64,000 bases of DNA from Aurantimonas manganoxydans SI85-9A1. GTDB lineage: Bacteria > Pseudomonadota > Alphaproteobacteria > Rhizobiales > Rhizobiaceae. Positions 40,854 to 48,675 of the stretch are shown here, piece by piece; the stretch's first letter is position 1, and each line of letters opens with the position of its first letter. Both the position numbers and the translations under genes were made by a program. The DNA is taken from contig NZ_CH672387.1 in NCBI RefSeq assembly GCF_000153465.1, positions 1,019,180 to 1,083,179 of the forward strand, read 5' to 3'. Under the pieces are notes generated by a model. It made no database searches. It had not been told where the DNA came from and worked only from the letters and a program-made list of their open reading frames with translations.

Positions 40854-41765
40854 TCAGGCGGCAGGCTGCTCGACCGTGCGCAGCGCCCGGTTGGTCGCGT
40901 CGGCGGTGTCGCGCACCGCCTTCTGGACCTTCTCGAAGGCGCGTACCTCGATCTGGCGCACCCGCTCGCGGCTGATCTCGAACTCGCCGGAGAGGGTCTC
41001 CAGCGTCAGCGGATCCTCGGCGAGGCGGCGGGCCTCGAAGATCCGGCGTTCGCGATCGTTGAGCACGCCCATGGCCTGCTGCAGCATGCCGCGACGCTGG
41101 TCGAGCTCGTCGTTGCGGGCGAGCAGGTCTTCCTGCGTCTCGCTGTCGTCGACCAGCCAGTCCTGCCACTCGCCGGATTCGCCCTCGGTGGCGCGCAGCG
41201 GCGCGTTGAGCGAGGCGTCGCCGGACAGGCGGCGGTTCATCGACACGACTTCCTCGTCCGACACGCCGAGATTGGTCGCGATCTGCGAGACCTGATCGGG
41301 GCGCAGATCGCCCTCGTCCAGCGCCTGAATGCGGCTCTTCATCTTGCGAAGATTGAAGAACAGCCGCTTCTGGTTCGCCGTGGTGCCCATCTTCACGAGG
41401 CTCCAGGACCGCAGGATGTATTCCTGGATCGAGGCCTTGATCCACCACATGGCATAGGTGGCCAGACGGAAGCCGCGCTCCGGATCGAAGCGCTTGACGG
41501 CCTGCATCAGGCCGACATTGCCTTCCGACACGACTTCGCCGATCGGCAGGCCGTAGCCGCGATAGCCCATGGCGATCTTGGCGACGAGCCGCAGATGGCT
41601 GGTGACGAGCCTGTGCGCCGCGTCGCGGTCGTCATGTTCCGCGTAACGCTTCGCCAGCATGTATTCTTCCTGCGGCTCCAGCATCGGGAACCGCCGAATC
41701 TCTTCCAGATACCGGCTGAGGCCGGCTTCGCCCGAGGAGATGCTCGGGAGATTGGCTTGGGCCAT
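40854..41765 (-). CDS. rpoH: RNA polymerase sigma-32 factor RpoH
   Basis: A 303-aa heat-shock sigma factor. The start at 41765 gives MAQANLPSISSGEAGLSRYL; an ATG twelve bases upstream in frame is also possible. Region 2 has GNVGLMQAVKRFDPERGFRL and ATYAMWWIKASIQEYIL. The RpoH box is TANQKRLFFNLRKMKSRI. Region 4.2 has LSGEFEISRERVRQIEVRAF. Many alphaproteobacteria have two RpoH paralogues, and which one this is cannot be said. Its stability is normally controlled by DnaK/DnaJ and FtsH. Confidence 0.95.
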   Translation of the reverse strand: MAQANLPSISSGEAGLSRYLEEIRRFPMLEPQEEYMLAKRYAEHDDRDAAHRLVTSHLRLVAKIAMGYRGYGLPIGEVVSEGNVGLMQAVKRFDPERGFRLATYAMWWIKASIQEYILRSWSLVKMGTTANQKRLFFNLRKMKSRIQALDEGDLRPDQVSQIATNLGVSDEEVVSMNRRLSGDASLNAPLRATEGESGEWQDWLVDDSETQEDLLARNDELDQRRGMLQQAMGVLNDRERRIFEARRLAEDPLTLETLSGEFEISRERVRQIEVRAFEKVQKAVRDTADATNRALRTVEQPAA

Positions 41766-41950
41766 ATGTGCGCCCTCCATCGTTGCAGACGACCGCTTTT
41801 CGCGAAAGCCGGTCGGTGTGCGGGCCGCCTGCGCCTGCCCGCACCTTTCAGATATGGGGATTACCCCGGCCGATTGCACGGCAAAATCATGGGATCAGCG
41901 CGCTGAACGATCTGTTCGCGAACGCTCACCAATGGCCTCGGCAACGGGTC

Positions 41951-42985
41951 TTACCCTGTAGAAATCCCGAAGGCGGCGCACAGTTCCACCATATCGGCCG
42001 GCAAATCGGCCTGGAACGCCAGATCCTCGCCGGTGACCGGGTGCACGAAGCCGAGACGGAAGGCGTGCAGGGCCTGGCGATCGAAGCGCTCGACGACATG
42101 GCGGGCGTCGTCCTCCAGCCGCCGCGACTTGCTGCGGAAGCCGGCGCCATAGACGTCGTCGCCGACGAGGGGATGGCCGATATGCGCCATGTGGACGCGG
42201 ATCTGGTGGGTGCGGCCGGTTTCCAGCACGCATTCGACCAGCGACGCGATGCCGTCGTCCAGCATCGAGGCCTTGACCAGATTGAAGCGGGTGACGGCAT
42301 GGCGGGCGTCGGCGCGGTCGGCGGCGACGACGGCGCGCTTGACGCGGTCGGTGGTGGAGCGGCCGAGCGCCGCGTCGATCGTGCCGCTGGGGCGCAGCGG
42401 GACGCCCCAGACCAGCGCCAGATAGGCGCGCGACAGGCGGCCGTCGCGGCCATGGGCGGCGAACTGGTCGGCAAGGCCCTGATGCGCCGCATCGGACTTG
42501 GCCACCACCAGCAGGCCGCTGGTGTCCTTGTCGAGACGGTGGACGATACCGGGCCGCTTGACGCCGCCGACGCCGGAGAGGCTGTCGCCGCAATGGTGGA
42601 TCAGCGCGTTGACCAGCGTGCCGGTCCAGTTGCCCGGACCCGGATGGACGACGAGGCCGGCCGGCTTGTCGATCACGACAAGGTGCTCGTCCTCGAAGAC
42701 GATGGTCAGCGGAATCGGCTCGGGCAGGGGCTCGGGATCGGACGGCGGCGGAATGTCGACGGCGACGATCTCGCCCGCCACCAGCTTGCGCTTGCCGACG
42801 GTGACGGTGACGTCGTCGACGGTGACCTGGCCGTCGGCGATCAGGGCCTGGGCGCGGCTGCGCGACAGCGCGCCGTCGCTGGCGGCGGCGACGAAGGCGT
42901 CGAGCCGGATGCCGGCCCGGTCGTCCTCGACCAGAAAGCGGCTTGTGTCGGCGGCTTGCGGCCCTGTAGGAGCGATGTCGACCAT
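41951..42985 (-). CDS. RluA-family 23S rRNA pseudouridine synthase
   Basis: A 344-aa enzyme with an N-terminal S4 RNA-binding domain (GIRLDAFVAAASDGALSRSRA) and the pseudouridine synthase core. The catalytic Asp is in GIVHRLDKDTSGLLVVAK, preceded by VIDKPAGLVVHPG. The element LETGRTHQIRVHMAHIGHPL is also typical. Organisation matches RluD-type enzymes, which modify helix 69 of 23S rRNA, but RluC-like specificity is possible. The start at 42985 was chosen because further upstream sequence is not family-like. It lies 185 bp upstream of rpoH on the same strand. Confidence 0.92.
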   Translation of the reverse strand: MVDIAPTGPQAADTSRFLVEDDRAGIRLDAFVAAASDGALSRSRAQALIADGQVTVDDVTVTVGKRKLVAGEIVAVDIPPPSDPEPLPEPIPLTIVFEDEHLVVIDKPAGLVVHPGPGNWTGTLVNALIHHCGDSLSGVGGVKRPGIVHRLDKDTSGLLVVAKSDAAHQGLADQFAAHGRDGRLSRAYLALVWGVPLRPSGTIDAALGRSTTDRVKRAVVAADRADARHAVTRFNLVKASMLDDGIASLVECVLETGRTHQIRVHMAHIGHPLVGDDVYGAGFRSKSRRLEDDARHVVERFDRQALHAFRLGFVHPVTGEDLAFQADLPADMVELCAAFGISTG

Positions 42986-43102
42986 CACAGTGCCCGATCC
43001 GCTGGAGTGACAGGCATTTTGATCCCTCTCAATGCGGTGTCCCGTCCCGAGGTCAGATGCATCCTTCGGGACGATGCCGCCGCCAGACCGACCGGACGCG
43101 CC

Positions 43103-43441
43103 ATGAGCATCGAGGACAACGACGACACCGAAAAGCCGCTCGACCCGGCGACCGAACGGCTGCGGCGCAAGATGGTGCGGCTGCTGGTGGTCTCGATCGG
43201 GATCATGACGATCGGGCTTATGGCCGTGCTGGCGGCCATTGTCTACCGCACCATGGGCGGGCCGGGGCCGCTGGAGGGCATCGAGACGACCATCGCGCTG
43301 CCGGCGGGCAGCGAAGTGCTGGAAAGCTCGCTCGACGGCAAGCAGGCGCTCCTGCGCGTTCGCAACGGGTCCGAGGTCTCGCTGTACCTTGTGTCGCTCA
43401 CCGACGGCAGCATCACGGCCCGCTACGCGCTGCCGCAATAG
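43103..43441 (+). CDS. small single-TM membrane protein (DUF6476-like)
   Basis: A 112-aa protein beginning MSIEDNDDTEKPLDPATERL. One membrane helix (MVRLLVVSIGIMTIGLMAVL) is followed by a basic-poor periplasmic domain with ETTIALPAGSEVLESSLDGK and VSLYLVSLTDGSITARYALP. The position divergent from the RluA-type gene and the sequence pattern agree with a conserved alphaproteobacterial family that I believe is DUF6476; function is unknown. The start is an ATG at 43103. Confidence 0.8.
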   Translation: MSIEDNDDTEKPLDPATERLRRKMVRLLVVSIGIMTIGLMAVLAAIVYRTMGGPGPLEGIETTIALPAGSEVLESSLDGKQALLRVRNGSEVSLYLVSLTDGSITARYALPQ

Positions 43442-43467
43442 TTCGCAGAATTTGCCCGATGTCCCCC

Positions 43468-43496
43468 TTGCATCGAGCAAATCGCCCGGTTATATC
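43468..43496 (+). promoter_or_regulatory. promoter of tRNA-Glu
   Basis: TTGCAT (43468-43473), a 17-base spacer and TATATC (43491-43496). Transcription would start near 43504, eight bases before the mature tRNA. Confidence 0.75.
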
Positions 43497-43511
43497 CTCG
43501 CTCACCAGCAA

Positions 43512-43586
43512 GCGCCCATCGTCTAGCGGTTAGGACGGCGCCCTCTCACGGCGCAAACAGGGGTTCGATTCCCCTTGGGCGTACCA
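43512..43586 (+). tRNA. tRNA-Glu (anticodon CUC)
   Basis: A complete cloverleaf. The acceptor stem is GCGCCCA with TGGGCGT (one G-U pair), the D arm is GTCT...GGAC, and the anticodon stem is GCGCC/GGCGC. The loop CTCTCAC has anticodon CTC at 43545-43547. The T arm is AGGGG-TTCGATT-CCCCT, and CCA is encoded. It marks the border between core genome and the defence island. Confidence 0.97.
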
Positions 43587-43788
43587 CTTGTCTCGCGACA
43601 CATAGTTTGCTGATTCACCCCCAAAGAACGCATTTCTTCCCGCCTGACGGGAAAATTCCTCGCATAACGTGCAACGGTCGGGCGGCTGTTGTTTTCCTGC
43701 CTGCCGAGAACGGATTCCTTGGCAGGTGGGGTCTGGGATACGTACTTAGACAGAGCGAATAGTGATTCTGATTTCTCTGGGCCGGGAA
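43587..43788. other. tRNA-island junction sequence
   Basis: About 200 bp without a gene, of clearly lower GC than the left side. It holds two stem-loops, TTCCCG/CGGGAA (43637-43653) and CCTGCC/GGCAGG (near 43699-43726). These could terminate the minus-strand Hsp70-like transcript but lack good T runs. No integrase remnant or tRNA direct repeat was recognised. Confidence 0.4.
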
Positions 43789-45675
43789 TCAGCCGGTCCG
43801 ACATTCAACCCTTCCCAGGCATGATTCGATCGGGCCATCGGCCATGATCACCGAAATCGATCGTCCACAATGCACACAAGGCTGGTAGAACAGCCTTTCC
43901 TCTCGCTGCCGCGGTGAGGCTGTGTCCGAACGAGTGTCGAAGTGATTCGGCTTGTATCTATCTACGAGATCGCCCGGAACCACTCGCCAATACGGGTCTG
44001 TTCGGTTATCCCCCTTCACGTCCAGTGCCACGTTCGTACGCTGAGCCAAATTCACATCCCGGACTCTGATCAAGTCAGGCCCGACAGACGGCTTCTTTGA
44101 CGCCGGTGGGAGCGGTTCATCCTCTTCATCGTCGAGGTCTGGTCGGTCTATCGGCAGCGAAAGAGCAAAATCGAGATCGTGAAACTCGATCTGCTGGGTA
44201 TCCTTTCGCCCCAGAGAGCGAAGAACGGCCTTGGCAACGTAATCATGGTCGATCTCTAGATTGCAGGTAACTCGCTCGATCAATGGGTTTGCTTTTGGAT
44301 CCACGGCAACACTGACAGAGTGCAGCGTAACCCGGGGAGCGGTGGAGGGCACCCGTCCGGGGGCAACCGGTTTGGCAAACTCTATGCAAGCCACGCCTTC
44401 CGTTGGATCGGTACAGAACAGCCTTGAATTCGGCGCCGATAAGACCTGGCCTTCCATCGGCAGTTCCGTCCCAGCGGGAACAAGGGTGTGATAGGTGCCT
44501 CTACCGGAACTGTCGGCGCTGAGAATTTCGATGGGTTTCGACAGGCGAAGCCGAAGGGCGTCGTGAGCGATCCAAGCGGCACCTTCCGAGATAATCCTGT
44601 CACCGTTCGCAGGAGCGTTGTACCGACCCGGGAAATACTCCGCGAGGGCGTTTCGGATAGCGGGCATGTTCACCATCCCACCTGTTGCGAGGCAAAGAGC
44701 AACGTCCTGGCTTTCGAGCCCAGCTTTTTCCAGGATCGCGTTCACCAGCGCCAATCCACGGTTGACGATCTGCCGGCTGGCGTCCTCAAACTCCTCGATC
44801 GTAATCGTCTGAACTAGGTTCCGCTCCGGGCCTGGCAGGTTGAGGTAGTCCCTGACAATGATTCGACCGGTTGTCGTGCCAGGCTGAGACAAGGCAATCT
44901 TCAGCTTCTCGCACTCGGCCAGAAGCTTCGCCCCCATCCCGGGATGCTCGAGGGAAACAACATCGTCGATGTCCCGTGCCTGACCATGTTTCGCCCGAAT
45001 CAGGTTCCGGAGTCGCTCGTCAAACCGGTCTCCACCTACCTCGTTGTCGCCGAGACTCTCGATCTGGTGGATCGTTCCGCCCTGGATGCGGCAAAGCGTC
45101 AGATCGAGGGTCCCACCGCCCCAATCGAAGACAAGCATGTTTCGATCGCCCATTCGGGCGACCTCACGTGCGAAGTTGTCCAGTGATCGAAGATGAGCGT
45201 ATAGCGCCGCGACGGGCTCATGGACGAACTGGACGACGCCAATGCCAGCCTTGCTCGCGGCTGCGCGCAAGGCTCGTCTTTCAGGGCCGCCGAAGTTGAC
45301 GGGGATCGTCATTACAGCCTGGCGAACATTGGCGCCGTCCCGTCCTTCGCGTGATCTGGAGGCATCCTTGACGAGGTACCGCAGAACCTCTGCAATCGCG
45401 TCCGAGGGATCGATCGATCGGCCGTCGACCAATATCGGTGTGCCTTGACGCAGATGCATCTTGGGCGATCGCACGAAGCCGGGAGGGGCGCCGCCTTCGT
45501 CAAGGTCCAAGCTGTTTCGCGCATCGGTACCGACAACAACCTCAGTACCGCGGTACCAGAGGACCGAAGGGTGCGGCCTGGTCTCGTGATTGAGCAGATG
45601 GAGCGCCCGCTTGTTACTGATCCTGGTAATCAGACTGTTCGTCGTGCCGAAATCAATACCGTAAATTTCGCTCAT
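43789..45675 (-). CDS. divergent Hsp70/DnaK-like ATPase with C-terminal cysteine cluster
   Basis: A 628-aa protein. The nucleotide-binding domain has the actin-fold motifs: GIDFGTTNS at residues 6-14, IPVNFGGPERRALRAAASKA at 124-143, FDWGGGTLDLTLC at 183-195, and LATGGMVNMPAIRNAL about 150 residues later. A beta-domain like the Hsp70 substrate-binding half follows (LVPAGTELPMEGQVL, CIEFAKPVAPGR). In place of the helical lid there is an acidic linker (DEEDEPLPP) and a C-terminal segment with Cys600, Cys603, Cys619 and Cys625, which could bind zinc. It is not housekeeping DnaK. It overlaps the preceding coiled-coil gene by ATGA and ends the island's minus-strand genes. Function is unknown; a chaperone-like defence role is inferred from context. 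Confidence 0.85.
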   Translation of the reverse strand: MSEIYGIDFGTTNSLITRISNKRALHLLNHETRPHPSVLWYRGTEVVVGTDARNSLDLDEGGAPPGFVRSPKMHLRQGTPILVDGRSIDPSDAIAEVLRYLVKDASRSREGRDGANVRQAVMTIPVNFGGPERRALRAAASKAGIGVVQFVHEPVAALYAHLRSLDNFAREVARMGDRNMLVFDWGGGTLDLTLCRIQGGTIHQIESLGDNEVGGDRFDERLRNLIRAKHGQARDIDDVVSLEHPGMGAKLLAECEKLKIALSQPGTTTGRIIVRDYLNLPGPERNLVQTITIEEFEDASRQIVNRGLALVNAILEKAGLESQDVALCLATGGMVNMPAIRNALAEYFPGRYNAPANGDRIISEGAAWIAHDALRLRLSKPIEILSADSSGRGTYHTLVPAGTELPMEGQVLSAPNSRLFCTDPTEGVACIEFAKPVAPGRVPSTAPRVTLHSVSVAVDPKANPLIERVTCNLEIDHDYVAKAVLRSLGRKDTQQIEFHDLDFALSLPIDRPDLDDEEDEPLPPASKKPSVGPDLIRVRDVNLAQRTNVALDVKGDNRTDPYWRVVPGDLVDRYKPNHFDTRSDTASPRQREERLFYQPCVHCGRSISVIMADGPIESCLGRVECRTG

Positions 45676-46976
45676 CGCCCCATCTCCTCGATCATTGCCT
45701 GGATCTGGCGAATTCGCTCGTCGGCGGCATCCATGGCTTCTTTGCCCACACCAGACGTTTCCTCGGCGGCGATCGCGACGGCGTCCGCAGCATCGGATAC
45801 GAAGTCACCGACCCGTTTCAGTCTGACCCGGAAATCTGCCTTCAACTGCTCAATGTCGTTTCCTGCGTGCTGGTCGGCGTTGCGTGCCTCTAGTCGCGTC
45901 TGATCCAGAAGCGCGGCCATATCCTCTTTTTCACGCTCCAACCCCGTGAGCTTCTGGCTCAATTCGGCATTGCGAGCTTCTTCCCGATCGAGACGTGTCC
46001 GAAGATCCGTTTTCTGATTTCGCTCGTCATCCCGTGCGGCCACTGCACTCCGAACTCGGTCTTCAGCCATGGCAAGTGCCGTGACTGCGGTGCGAAGTTC
46101 CGACATGGTGCCGCGAGTAATCGCTCGCCGAATTCGAACCTCGGCCTCATTCGGCTTCTCGACGTAGAGGTGCTTAAGAACATCGACGACCGGAAGCACT
46201 TCAAGGCCTCGCTTCTCGATCAGCCATGCGATCCCGAGTCGCAGATCAGTCTCCAAGGATCTCGCTGATTGCCGATCTTCGTCACTTTCCGTCAATCGGC
46301 CGACACCTGCGATGAGGCGACGAAGAATTTGCGTGGGGGGCGCCGAAAACAGATCAATCTCTCTGCCAACGATCGCCGAGGTTCTCAATCGTACATAAGG
46401 CCAGACCCAAGCTTCCACTGCTGGTGCGGACGACGCGTTGTTTGCCAGCACCCAAAGCCGGCTCCCGTCAGGGTCGTTTGACCGCTGTGCAGCCTCTGCT
46501 ACCTGAGTATCATCGTGATCGAAGCGCCGTTTATTGGCTGCTTTCAACGCTTTCAGGAATGCTGCGATGTTTACTTTTTCCGGACCGAACCAAGCCGCCA
46601 GAAGAGGCTCTACCCGAGTCTTCTTCTCACTTCCTGTGGCGTCCGCGTCGGTCTGAACCGCCTTGCTCGAAGAACCTTCATCGAGGCTATCGCTATTCGC
46701 CTCAATGTCGTTGGCCACGGCACCATCCAGCTCGGCAACCATTTCCATTTCGCTGCCTGGACGCGGCCCGTTCCGAACCGCTGTTTCCTCTTCTTCCGGC
46801 GCAGCTTTGGTTGGGCGGCGCTTATCGGTATCCTTCAAGAGGGGCTTGGTGCTATCTGGCCGCTCCGCAGCGAAGTCGGCTGCAATCTCATTCTTCCGAC
46901 TGGCATTCTGCCGAGACGACTTTCGCTTCCTGCTCATTTCGCGGTGACGGTTCTTCGGAGCCGTTTTATCGTTCAT
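45672..46976 (-). CDS. coiled-coil protein of the Hsp70 cassette
   Basis: A 434-aa protein I cannot assign to a family. The start at 46976 overlaps the upstream gene by 4 bases (ATGA). A basic, disordered N-terminus (NRHREMSRKRKSSRQNASRK) and acidic linker extend to about residue 125. A folded helical region follows (VEPLLAAWFGPEKVNIAAFL ... SRLWVLANNASSAPAVEAWV). A coiled coil runs from about residue 291 to 385 (AEDRVRSAVAARDDERNQKT, NAELSQKLTGLEREKEDMAA). The tail ends with another helix (AADERIRQIQAMIEEMGR). The long coiled coil before a small C-terminal part is reminiscent of GrpE-type nucleotide exchange factors, and its overlap with an Hsp70 gene would fit, but this is only inference. 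Confidence 0.75.
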   Translation of the reverse strand: MNDKTAPKNRHREMSRKRKSSRQNASRKNEIAADFAAERPDSTKPLLKDTDKRRPTKAAPEEEETAVRNGPRPGSEMEMVAELDGAVANDIEANSDSLDEGSSSKAVQTDADATGSEKKTRVEPLLAAWFGPEKVNIAAFLKALKAANKRRFDHDDTQVAEAAQRSNDPDGSRLWVLANNASSAPAVEAWVWPYVRLRTSAIVGREIDLFSAPPTQILRRLIAGVGRLTESDEDRQSARSLETDLRLGIAWLIEKRGLEVLPVVDVLKHLYVEKPNEAEVRIRRAITRGTMSELRTAVTALAMAEDRVRSAVAARDDERNQKTDLRTRLDREEARNAELSQKLTGLEREKEDMAALLDQTRLEARNADQHAGNDIEQLKADFRVRLKRVGDFVSDAADAVAIAAEETSGVGKEAMDAADERIRQIQAMIEEMGR

Positions 46977-48106
46977 GCGTTTGCACCTGCCATGTGTCCG
47001 GCCGCCCACTTCTCGAAGGGATAGATTCCGGCGATCTGCGTCAGAGGCTCCTGAGCCTTGTCTTTTCGTCGGAATCGAAGCGCAGTGACCGCCCAGAACG
47101 CAAGCACCTTCCTGCGATCGCGGAGGTCGAAATTCCGACTGGAGGAGACCTCTCGGCACTCTTCCTCTATCAGGTCGCTCCAACGATCGTAGTTTGCGAA
47201 CCGCTTCGCCATTTCGAGCATTCTGCTCGTCCCATGATCAACGGGACATGGTATCCGCGGAGGGGCGACGCCCCGAACCTCAGCGGGCGACGAGTGGGAT
47301 TTCCCGGCAAGCATGTCCGAGGCGATGTCCAGATCGGCGAAGCCGCTCGACCCAGTCAGCGCGCTCAGGTCATTGAGCATGAACGAAGTGATCGTGGAAA
47401 TCAGACGGGCGAGGGGCCGATCGAAATTCCGGAGTGCCTCGTAGGCCCGGGCAAGTCGCTCAGGATATTCGGAGAACGCCGTCACTTGGCCCTCACCTGG
47501 GTTTTCCTTCAGGAGCAGGCCGAGCGTGTAGAGGTAGAGTCCCTCGGCGTAACTCTTGCCAATCGCGGAGCAGCGCGCATCTTCGACGAACAACCGCATG
47601 TTCGTCTTCGTCATGCCTCTGCCGCGAACGTGTTCCTCGAAAGCGTTTTCGATCGCGATGAGGGCCTGCTCATCTGCAATGCGGAAATCGAGGCGATACT
47701 CGCTTTCGGTTGGCATCATGTTGGGCTGGCAGCCATTCGCGAGCCGCACCCGGACATGCCTATCCCGAAGTCCTTCAAGAAGAAGGGGCAGATCGCTCCT
47801 ATCGACCTTCATCCAGGCCTGGCCGTCGACTTCAATCGCTGTGTCAGTCACATTTGCCAGCGCAAACATTGCTCGCCCGCGGACCTTCACTTCTCGAGGG
47901 CACTCCTGAGAGTTGAGAAAAAGGACCGGCCGCTCCTGCCGGTGCTGGTTCGCTACGTGCAACTGCCGGGCACCTGCACTCGGGAAGGCGGATTTACAGA
48001 ACGGACAGATGAACGACGGCTTCACAGACCCGCCCGGGGCCGCGGTACGGTCTATACGCTCAAGAACTGCATCCAGCGTGTCTTCGAAGACGTATGTGAT
48101 ACCCAT
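46973..48106 (-). CDS. C2H2-finger protein, first gene of the Hsp70 cassette
   Basis: A 377-aa protein of unknown family. After a short N-terminus it has a C2H2-type finger, Cys34-x2-Cys37-x12-His50-x4-His55 (CPFCKSAFPSAGARQLHVAN). The rest is mixed alpha/beta: LNSQECPREVKVRGRAMFAL, then a DSDLPLLLEGL-like helix, a region with YRLDFRIADEQALIAIENAF, and a mostly helical C-terminal half ending FEKWAAGHMAGANA. The finger suggests binding of nucleic acid or of a partner protein. A promoter-like sequence lies just upstream, so the three-gene cassette may be expressed apart from BREX. Confidence 0.75.
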   Translation of the reverse strand: MGITYVFEDTLDAVLERIDRTAAPGGSVKPSFICPFCKSAFPSAGARQLHVANQHRQERPVLFLNSQECPREVKVRGRAMFALANVTDTAIEVDGQAWMKVDRSDLPLLLEGLRDRHVRVRLANGCQPNMMPTESEYRLDFRIADEQALIAIENAFEEHVRGRGMTKTNMRLFVEDARCSAIGKSYAEGLYLYTLGLLLKENPGEGQVTAFSEYPERLARAYEALRNFDRPLARLISTITSFMLNDLSALTGSSGFADLDIASDMLAGKSHSSPAEVRGVAPPRIPCPVDHGTSRMLEMAKRFANYDRWSDLIEEECREVSSSRNFDLRDRRKVLAFWAVTALRFRRKDKAQEPLTQIAGIYPFEKWAAGHMAGANA

Positions 48107-48139
48107 CGTACAGCCATAACCGAATCATCACTCGGATTG

Positions 48140-48169
48140 ATTGTAACGCTTGCTGCCTATATCCGTCAG
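48140..48169 (-). promoter_or_regulatory. candidate promoter of the Hsp70 cassette
   Basis: On the minus strand CTGACG (48169-48164), an 18-base spacer and TACAAT (48145-48140). The -10 ends 34 bases before the start codon at 48106. It lies in the 137-bp gap behind the BREX operon. Confidence 0.5.
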
Positions 48170-48243
48170 GTGTCGGCCATTATCGTTCAACATCGCGATT
48201 GCGCGGTTTCGCATTGCGGCCCGCGGCTAACTGGAAGCCGGTT

Positions 48244-48675
48244 TTAGCCTCCAGCCGATTGTGATGGGGTCGGAATGCTGTGTGCTTTGAATTGTCCGGT
48301 TTCGTCGTCGAATTCCACGATCTTCATGAGAACCCTCGGAAGTGGATGAGCGCTCGCGATTTTCCGAGGCCTCGCTTTAGTGTCTTCCGCAGTCGCGACC
48401 ACCACGCGGACGACTCCGCCTAGTTTGGCAAGTGCAAGCCTGATGTATTCACGTCGTTCGGAATTGCCGGGTCGGTTCACCTCGTCGGCAGCCTCCCATG
48501 CCGAATCGTCGTAGGAGTATGTCTTTGTCGCCTTGTCGAAGAGGAGCTTATCCTTCCAGAATGTGAGAACGACCAAGCTGTCGTCCGTTGCTTTTGCAGA
48601 CCAACTCCAACGGACGTTCTTCAATTTTACACCGTAGGACCCAAAGGCTTCCGTCTTGTTCATGATCGCACTCAA
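48244..48675 (-). CDS. 143-aa unknown protein at the end of the BREX operon
   Basis: The start overlaps the brxL stop by 4 bases (ATGA), so it is translationally coupled to BREX; an internal ATG four codons later is an alternative. It is a small single-domain protein with mixed strands: FGSYGVKLKNVRWSWSAKAT, DSLVVLTFWKDKLL, a basic helix NSERREYIRLALAKLGGVVR, then VRVVVATAEDTKARPRKIAS and a C-terminal acidic strand. I recognise no catalytic motif or family. Coupling suggests an accessory BREX role such as regulation or an added effector. Confidence 0.75.
   Translation of the reverse strand: MSAIMNKTEAFGSYGVKLKNVRWSWSAKATDDSLVVLTFWKDKLLFDKATKTYSYDDSAWEAADEVNRPGNSERREYIRLALAKLGGVVRVVVATAEDTKARPRKIASAHPLPRVLMKIVEFDDETGQFKAHSIPTPSQSAGG

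Noticed and set aside
43523-43804. Minus-strand 93-aa frame across the tRNA ending in GTPKGNRTPVCAVRG
   Set aside because: The C-terminal part is simply the antisense translation of the tRNA-Glu gene, a well-known false protein.
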